Shown here: one piece after another, positions 57,621-64,000 of the stretch
Layout: the number at the start of each line of letters is the position of its first letter
Position numbering within the stretch: the stretch's first letter is position 1
Source of the DNA: Amblyornis subalaris
Taxonomy: Eukaryota; Chordata; Aves; Passeriformes; Ptilonorhynchidae
Reading direction: 5' to 3'
NCBI GenBank assembly: GCA_018881555.1
Contig: JACAXG010000014.1
Location: 622,586-686,585, forward strand
Length of the DNA stretch: 64,000 nucleotides
Program-made: the position numbers and the translations under genes
Notes under the pieces: generated by a model
The model's input: only the letters and a program-made list of their open reading frames with translations
Told to the model about the DNA's origin: nothing
The model's database searches: none

Positions 57621-58180
57621 ATCACAGAATCCCAGACTGGTTGGCAGGGACCTTAAAGCGCATCCGGTGCCACCCCCTGGCATTGGCAGGGACACCTTCC
57701 ACTATCCCAGGCTACTCCAAGCCCCGTCCAACCTGGCCTTGGACACTGCCAGGGATGGGGCACCCACAGCTTCTCTGGGCAACCTGTGCCAGGGCCTCAG
57801 CACCCTCACAGGGAAGAATTCCCTCCCAGTATCCCATCTATCCCTGCCCTCTGGCTGTGGGAAGCCATTCCCTGTGTCCTGTCCCTCCATCCCTTGTCCC
57901 AAGTCCCTCTCCAGCTCTCCTGGAGTCTCTTTAGGCACTGGCAGGGGCTCTAAGNCCTCCCCGGCTCCTTCTCTTCTCCAGGTGAGCACCCCCAGCTCTC
58001 CCAGCCTGGCTNCAGAGCAGAGGGGCTCCAGCCCTCGGAGCAGCTCCATGGTCTCCTCTGGATTTGCTCCAGCAGCTCCATGTGCTTCCCATGCTGGAGG
58101 NCCCAGAGCTGGATGCAGCAGTCCAGGTGGGGTTGCTGCTGCAGAGATGTCACTCCCTGCTCCTCCTGCCCATGGCAATT
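57621..58180 (-). mobile_element. CR1 LINE 3' portion, antisense
   Basis: This is the longest CR1 copy seen. The antisense tail (atcacagaatcccagactgg) leads into ggcagggacaccttccacta, then cttctctgggcaacctgtgc, and then the region with ccagagctggatgcagcagt and ccaggtggggt typical of the more internal 3' part. It contains several Ns. Confidence 0.88.
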
Positions 58181-60023
58181 TTTAGGGCTAAATCAGAACT
58201 TAATTCCTGTCCAGCCTGCCCATTGGGTTTCTCACCAGAACAGGGCAAAACATGTCAATTTGTAGTTTGCAACTGAGGTGTCAGGCATGGGGGAATCAGT
58301 CTGCCAAGGGAAACCCAGAGAGCTCTGTGCCACGGTGCTGGTCCTGGGCATGAAAAAAAACCCTATGACACAGAATGGTTTGGTGTTGATCCTTATCAGA
58401 ACCATCCCTGCAGTTCTGGGAGTGCAGCTCTTTTACCTGCCCCATTTATGACTGATTTTACTTCTATCAGAAATCAAAGCAGCAAAGATAAATTCTCAGA
58501 GGAGTGTTTGCCTTTCCACCCCCCAGCTTGCTATGGTTTCAAGTCAGTGCTGATCTTGCCCCCCCACTAAATACAAGACATTAAAATCAATCATTAATTG
58601 CTTTAAAAGGTTTGTATAACAACAACCAGACTCACTCATGTTTGAACATTAACAGACGTATTTTTCCTTAGCAGTGGGTTCTTTTAGTCAAATTATAGAG
58701 NTTATAAAAAGGATTATCTATGCCAGTGATTTTCTTTCCAGTACATTTTTAGACTGGGCTCATGGAATAAGCTCCTGAAGCTCCAAATTGAAAAGACAAA
58801 GGTTAATCCCTTAAGAGCTGGATAAACAATCATTCATTAAGGGATGGAAAGCATTAGCACAGGGCAAGCAGAGGCTGAAAGGCAGGAGGGGAAGATGCGC
58901 CTGCAGCAGGCACTGGCCTCATCTGGGTGTGGGGTGCCAAGGTCCTGCTGCCACAGGGGGTGTGGGGGTCCCACGGCCATAGCAGGCTGCGGAGGGTCAT
59001 GACTGAGGATGCAGACCAGNTGAGTTTATCTGTACTTGGAATTTCAATAGGGAGAAGTGGACGTGGGGACAGAGGGGTCCCTGCAATAGGGCCACCCCCA
59101 GCACTGCAGAGCTGCAGCGTGTGCAGCTGCCACTAAAGCTGTTGCTTCGGAGGCTGCCCCTTGTGTTGGAAATGGCCTTGGGAAGGAGTGCCANGGGGTT
59201 TGCTTCCAGTAAGGGCTGAGCTGACTTTTCTTTGTCCCACAAAATTACCTTTAGGGGTTTTTATTTCAGGTACCAGTGTGTCTCTGTGTTTGTTCCTTGG
59301 CATCATCTCCTTCACCATCATCACTGGGAGCTGTTGAGTTTTACCTTCGGCTGTTGTGTGCAGACACAAGTGTCACTGAGGTCAGAGTGGGGTACCCACA
59401 GGTCGGGGTGGGGCACTCACAGGTGCCCAGGGGCTCNGAGACCGGAAGGCATTCACGTGCTTGGCTTCAGCCAGGGGCAGCAGAGAAACAGCCGAGAGCA
59501 GCCCGGTAATGAGGGGTGACTGCACCCCACACACGGCTCCGGGAGCAGGGAGGCCAGAGCGGCTGGAGAGAGAAAGCTGCGGGATAATGAGGGAGGGAAC
59601 AATAGCTGCAGAAGGGATAAAAAGATCTGGCTGTGGAGATATCAGCGCAAAGGTGTTGCTCAAGGTGCTCCTACCCCCATCAGCTTCAAACCTGCTGGAA
59701 GAGAGCTGAAAAAAAGGGGGCTTTTAATTCTTAGTTTAAACTCCTGACACTTCTTTGTCATCACTGCATTTTCAGATATTCCAAAAATAAAATAAAAGAG
59801 AGAATTGGTATCAGGTTAAAAATCCGGGATTCATTATGTGGCAGCACTAAACTGAACAATTCCAGTTCCATTTCATGACTGGTATTTTTGAGGCCTTTCC
59901 TTCCCCTAATTAAACCCTTTGGGCAGGAATGGGAGGGAAGGAGCAAGGGCAGTTTGCAAAAAGGCAGACTGATGTGAGGAAGGGCCAGACAGAACCAATG
60001 CTGTGGACAGGAAGGGCAGGGGT

Positions 60024-60066
60024 CACCACCACCACCACCACCACCACCACCACCACCACCACCACC
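60024..60066. repeat. (ACC)n microsatellite
   Basis: An essentially perfect ACC repeat of about 14 units. It produces poly-Thr and poly-Gly open frames that are not genes. Confidence 0.95.
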
Positions 60067-62137
60067 CAGGACCACTTGAGTTTCCTCCCTGGCAGTGAGA
60101 CTTTGGCAAGAATTGCACCTTACCCATTCTTGTAGTAAACCTGTGCCAAAGCAGGTCTTTGGATCCATTAGCCAAAGCCCTGACTGGTCGTTCCGGGGAG
60201 CTTTGGGCCCTCGAAGTCAAGCAGAGCTGGAGCACAGCTGGATTTCCCTGGGCAGTGAGCAGCAGAGCCCACGGGGCAGGACGGGCCCGGAGAGCCGCGG
60301 GCACGGGAGCTGAGCAGCACGGGAGAGGTGGCACTGCACGGAGGGAGGGATGAGTCACCGCCGCGGCTCCTCGGGATAACGGCACAGGAAGCACGATGCC
60401 GGGCGTGGGCGTGTGGTGTGCTCCTCTTTATGGAGATCAACTCATGTGGAACCCGTCNGGAAGGAAAATGTGGGCAGGGAATAAAGAAAAGCGGAAGGAT
60501 GGCAGCTCCGGTGGGCCCCAGCATGGGGGTTTGGAAACAGCAGCAAGAGTCACCTCCACAACTTTGGGTTTGTGGCTGTGGTTGCCAATGGAAAGGCAAT
60601 ATTCTGGGCTTTCACCTCTTATTACATTACTGCCCTCTGATTTCATTGTCTTAGCTTTAAAAGACTCTCTCAGATCAGTTTTAACATCTTCCTTACAGTC
60701 GGAAGATTTAGCACCTGAAACGGTGATTGATTTTTGCTGTCTTAGATTTTGAGGGTTGACAAAACTTATTTTAACCAAATAGATGACCTGATCAAATCTG
60801 CATTTAAACATCAAGAAACAGATTTGCCAATATTTAAACAAGTATATAAAGAAATACCAAAAGCGAAATTTAATTGAAAATCCAATATTACCATATTTTC
60901 TAACATTTGCTGAACATCAGCAGATGATGTTTGCTACTGCTATGATGTGATGGTGATGCAATGACAGGTGTTTTCTGACCTGTAGTTGACTTCTTCTGTC
61001 CCAGGCTTGGGCACTGCCCCTGTTTGTGCCTGCACGAGGAGCCTCGCAGGGCTGGAAGCAGACACCTGCAGGGCCCCACTGATGCTCAGTAGTGCCCTGC
61101 CGGTCAGCTGGGTCATAGCTTTGGTCATAGCACCTCAGAGGCAGCGCCACGTTCATTGCCCCTATGCCTTATGTAGCAAGTTCTTAATTGAAATATTTAA
61201 TTTTGTCTCCCCTGGTATGCAATCTTCAGTGTTTCTGACCTGTTTGTCTTCTTGGGCATTTGAGGAAACTGTATAATGTGAGTATTAATGCACTATCAAA
61301 CCGCCTCAGCAGAATTGTCTTTCTTGGCTGGGAGCTGAACAAAAGAGCTTTTCAACTGAGAATAGTAATTTCAGTTTAAAATGGCAATATAGGAAGGAGG
61401 CAAGATTGCTCCCTGCTGTAATTAGAACAAGTTTTCCAGGATCCTGTGTTATCTTTAGACTCTGGAAGTGTAGTTGCTCTACTAGGATTAATAAGTCACC
61501 TCCATTAACTCCAATTATTGCTGTGCTGTATNGCTATCACATACCATTTGCATATTCTGGAATACAGAAGGGACTCCAGAACAGCAGCTTCATTATCCTT
61601 GTTGGTTTCTAATATTAATAAGGCAAAAAGGGAGAGAAGATGGGCAGTATTCACNCCCACAGGACTAGGTGAGATTCCCATCGGATGCTTCCCGGGGCTT
61701 TCCGGATGCAGCACTCCGACCTCCTGCTGGACACTCATCACATCTCCCACTATTGATTATAGAATTATCATATTTTCCCAGCACAATACTGCACCGTTCT
61801 GCCTCCCAAAGCTCACACCCTCTTGGGACTCTCTGGCTCCCTGGGGCATACACGACACTGTGTGAGATCTATTTAATTAGCCCATGAACAGCTTTTGTTT
61901 TCAAGACAGCAAAATGTCAGCTCAGACATAAAAATGCAGAGAGGAGTTGGCTCCTTTTGTGCTGGTGGGGAGGGAGCTGCTCCCCAGGCCGCAGCAGGCA
62001 CTGGGGGGTTTCCTGGAGGGCTGGAGCACAGCAGGATTCTGTCACCCNCTAAATTGTGGATTGACAGTCCCCAGGGATAGCAGCTTCCACTCTGCAAAGG
62101 CAGCAAGCACAGGACAGAAACACCATCAGAGCTTTGA

Positions 62138-62425
62138 ATCACAGAATCACAGAATCATTCATGTTGGAGAAGATCTCTAAGACCATCGAGTGTCCCCGCA
62201 CTGCCAAGGCCACCACTAACCCAAGTCCTCAAGTGCCACATCCACAGGGCTTTTAAATCCCTCCAGGATGGAGACTCCACCACTGCCCTGGGCAGCTGTG
62301 CCAGGGCTGCACAGCCCTTTAGGTGAAGAGATTTTCCCACNATTTAACCTAAATGTTCCCTGGGGCAACTTGAGTTTGTTTCCCCTTGTCCCGTCCCTTG
62401 TTCCCCAGGCTCCTGTCACGAGCTG
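62138..62425 (-). mobile_element. CR1-like LINE 3' end, antisense
   Basis: The sequence aatcacagaatcacagaatc is followed by atgttggagaagatctctaa and ctccaccactgccctgggca, resembling a CR1 subfamily different from the other copies. The distal boundary, where GC-rich DNA begins, is approximate. Confidence 0.75.
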
Positions 62426-62459
62426 CGGGGAGCGAACACATTCCTCATTCCTCCCGTTT

Positions 62460-62770
62460 TCCTTCGGGCGCGGGCTGGGAGCTGGGCTCAGACCCGTTCC
62501 TGCCAGCCCCGCGTGCCGCACCTGCCGCAGACACGCCTGCTCATCCCTACCGGCCCTGGGGCTGCCGTGCCCCGCTTGTTGCCGGAGCAGGGCGCGCAGC
62601 GGGGCCGGGCTGGCGGCGCGGGAGGACCCGCGCGGGGCGGCTGCTCTCCGGGCCCTGCGCCCCGCTGCCCCCGCACCTCCGCACGGCTGCCCAGCCCCTT
62701 CTGCGCCGCAGCAGCGCCTGCGATGCCCTGTGCCGTGGGGTCCCTGGGGCTGCTGCAGAACTGCCCGCCA
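62460..62770. promoter_or_regulatory. CpG-island-like patch in intergenic DNA
   Basis: About 300 bp of very high GC with many CpGs lies directly against the CR1 fragment at 62138-62425. About 90 bp past its far edge is an AATAAA-containing AT-rich segment (62862). Function is unknown; a noncoding-RNA promoter is possible. Confidence 0.35.
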
Positions 62771-63164
62771 GAAACGCGCCCTTCACAAGCGGAAAATGGA
62801 ATATTGTATTGTAAAGGGAATATTGTAAAGTATTTTGTACACTGCAGGCAGTAGTACTTTGAAATAAAATAAATTGTATTTCGGGCTCCCTGTGGAAAGC
62901 CTTCAGGGTGTATAAGGAGTGCTGGGAAGAGATGCTGTCTTCTGTGACACATGAAAAAGGAGTAAAAGAAGCTTCAGAGACTGAAGAAAGAAAAGAATGT
63001 GGTAAAGCGTTGTTCGACCTTAAGAATTTCCCAAGGCGAAGGGGAATGAGAGTCTCCAGAAGCCAATAGGTAGGTCACAAGCCAACTGAGGTAAAATGTG
63101 AAATAGGCATTTTTGCAGAGGGGTAAGATGTCCTGTGGTGGCGAATTGACAGCAGCTCAGTGTT

Positions 63165-63222
63165 TGAGCTCTGTGCTCACCCTCTGAGCTCTGTGCTTAC
63201 TCCACAAGCTCTGTGCTCACCC
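63165..63222. repeat. Short tandem repeat, about 20-bp unit
   Basis: Three copies of gagctctgtgctcaccctct-like sequence occur in tandem. Confidence 0.6.
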
Positions 63223-63270
63223 ACCCTTTCCAGCAGCACTCCTGAGTGAGATGCAGCATGCCATATATCC

Positions 63271-63325
63271 TCTGTGTGTGTGTATATATACATATACACA
63301 TATGTATATGTGTGTGTGTGTGTAT
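63271..63325. repeat. Compound (TG)n/(TA)n microsatellite
   Basis: Alternating tgtgtg, tatata and catatg runs; such alternating purine-pyrimidine DNA may adopt Z-form. Confidence 0.85.
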
Positions 63326-64000
63326 TTCCCCNCACTATGAGCAATGTGATGATCATTTACAAGGGTCCTTTCCACAGCTCTCAGCCTGCATCTGGTTTGG
63401 GCCCTTTGTTTGTACCAGCACACCTTGAAATACTGACATCTGCATCTAAGTCTTCCTGAAAACCAGCACCAACACGTAGAAACAGCTGGATTCATGGGTG
63501 GCTTGTTCCCTTCTCACTCCCCCACACCTCGATAGCTCAGCACTAATTGGACTGACTGGGAATTTCCATTTGTGCTCCGGCACACTTTTGTTCTTCGTTA
63601 GGGATATATCATCCGTTTGGGTTAAATCAGCTGTTAACAGAACAAAACATTCAGTTTAATGCAAATCAGTGGTATAAAATCCCAGATTTTGCAGAAAGTG
63701 CATTAAGAGGCAGAGCTGGAAGGAATTCAGCTCCAGCTCTACCAGACAGAAACCAAGTCAGCTCCAGGCATATGCTGGAGCGATGGAGGGAAAGGTGCTA
63801 ATGCAACATGCTTCATGTTGTGCTCCAAAATAAGAACAGCTCGGCATGGCAAGAAGGAAGGCACTCGTTTGCTGGCTGTGGAAGAAGGCATGGAACAGTG
63901 TGGCTGTGAAAAAATCTGCCTTGTTCTTTACTCGTGTGTTTGGACCTTTTGCAGCTGAAGCACTGCAGTCAGAATGTGCAAACTGTTATAGCCAGGATGT

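Larger units (their letters stand above)
43080..64000. other. Intergenic DNA downstream of MBNL1
   Basis: I recognise no protein-coding or RNA gene here. In mammals the next genes downstream of MBNL1 are some distance away (P2RY1, RAP2B), and none of their coding sequence is present. Contents are CR1 fragments (56836, 57621, 62138), simple repeats and CpG-rich patches at about 43860-44180, 47600-47900, 52850-52985, 55385-55900 and 62460-62770. Many long open frames here follow from high GC content. Long noncoding RNAs or enhancers could be present but cannot be called from sequence alone. Confidence 0.65.

Noticed and set aside
57536..58178. Overlapping frames of 130-170 codons
   Set aside because: They lie inside an antisense CR1 3' end, which is noncoding.
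59929..60394. Poly-Thr, poly-Gly and poly-Trp frames
   Set aside because: Produced by the (ACC)n microsatellite.
63246..63495. Short frames rich in Tyr/Ile/Val repeats
   Set aside because: They are translations of the compound TG/TA microsatellite.
1..64000. tRNA, rRNA, CRISPR arrays, phage or viral genes
   Set aside because: No T-arm-like consensus in a cloverleaf context, no regularly spaced repeats with unique spacers, and no recognisable viral or endogenous retroviral protein. All tandem arrays are ordinary satellites.

Overview
The window is vertebrate nuclear DNA, most likely from a bird and probably a songbird. It has long introns, canonical GT-AG exons and many truncated CR1 non-LTR retrotransposon ends of avian type, including the 'aatcacagaat...ttgggttggaaggacctt' family signature on both strands. 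GC-rich blocks, GC-rich minisatellites and scattered single Ns suggest a draft assembly. The species call is inference from repeats and GC texture; no marker in the window fixes it.

The only gene I can support is the 3' two thirds of MBNL1 (muscleblind-like splicing regulator 1) on the + strand. The window opens inside a large intron (1-18810). The exon(s) encoding the N-terminus, zinc finger 1 and the first half of zinc finger 2 lie upstream and are not here. Coding exons are 18811-18981, 21053-21253, 27229-27486, 28475-28528 (54 nt), 29341-29494 (154 nt), 35092-35127 (36 nt), 35815-35909 (95 nt) and 38900-38974 (75 nt, stop at 38954-38956). A long 3' UTR exon probably follows, from 39757 to about 43075. 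With every exon included, the window encodes 341 residues in one continuous frame: the tail of zinc finger 2, the linker, zinc fingers 3 and 4, and the alternatively spliced C-terminal region.

The most informative part is the alternative-splicing architecture. The 54-nt and 95-nt exons each sit behind an exceptionally long stretch with no AG (163 and 208 nt), rich in YGCY motifs that MBNL proteins bind. The layout suits self-regulation through distant branch points. The 54-nt exon is flanked by a G-rich block upstream and a C-rich block downstream. The 75-nt exon is read in two frames, depending on whether the 95-nt exon is included. If the 75-nt exon is skipped, the last exon stays open for 62 further codons. 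The 3' UTR carries a near-perfect 19-bp inverted repeat enclosing a GC-rich loop (39985-40087).

From about 43080 to 64000 I see no gene. This looks like intergenic DNA with CR1 fragments, simple repeats and several CpG-rich patches. Nothing in the window points to a prokaryotic-type system, a virus, a CRISPR array or a tRNA/rRNA gene.
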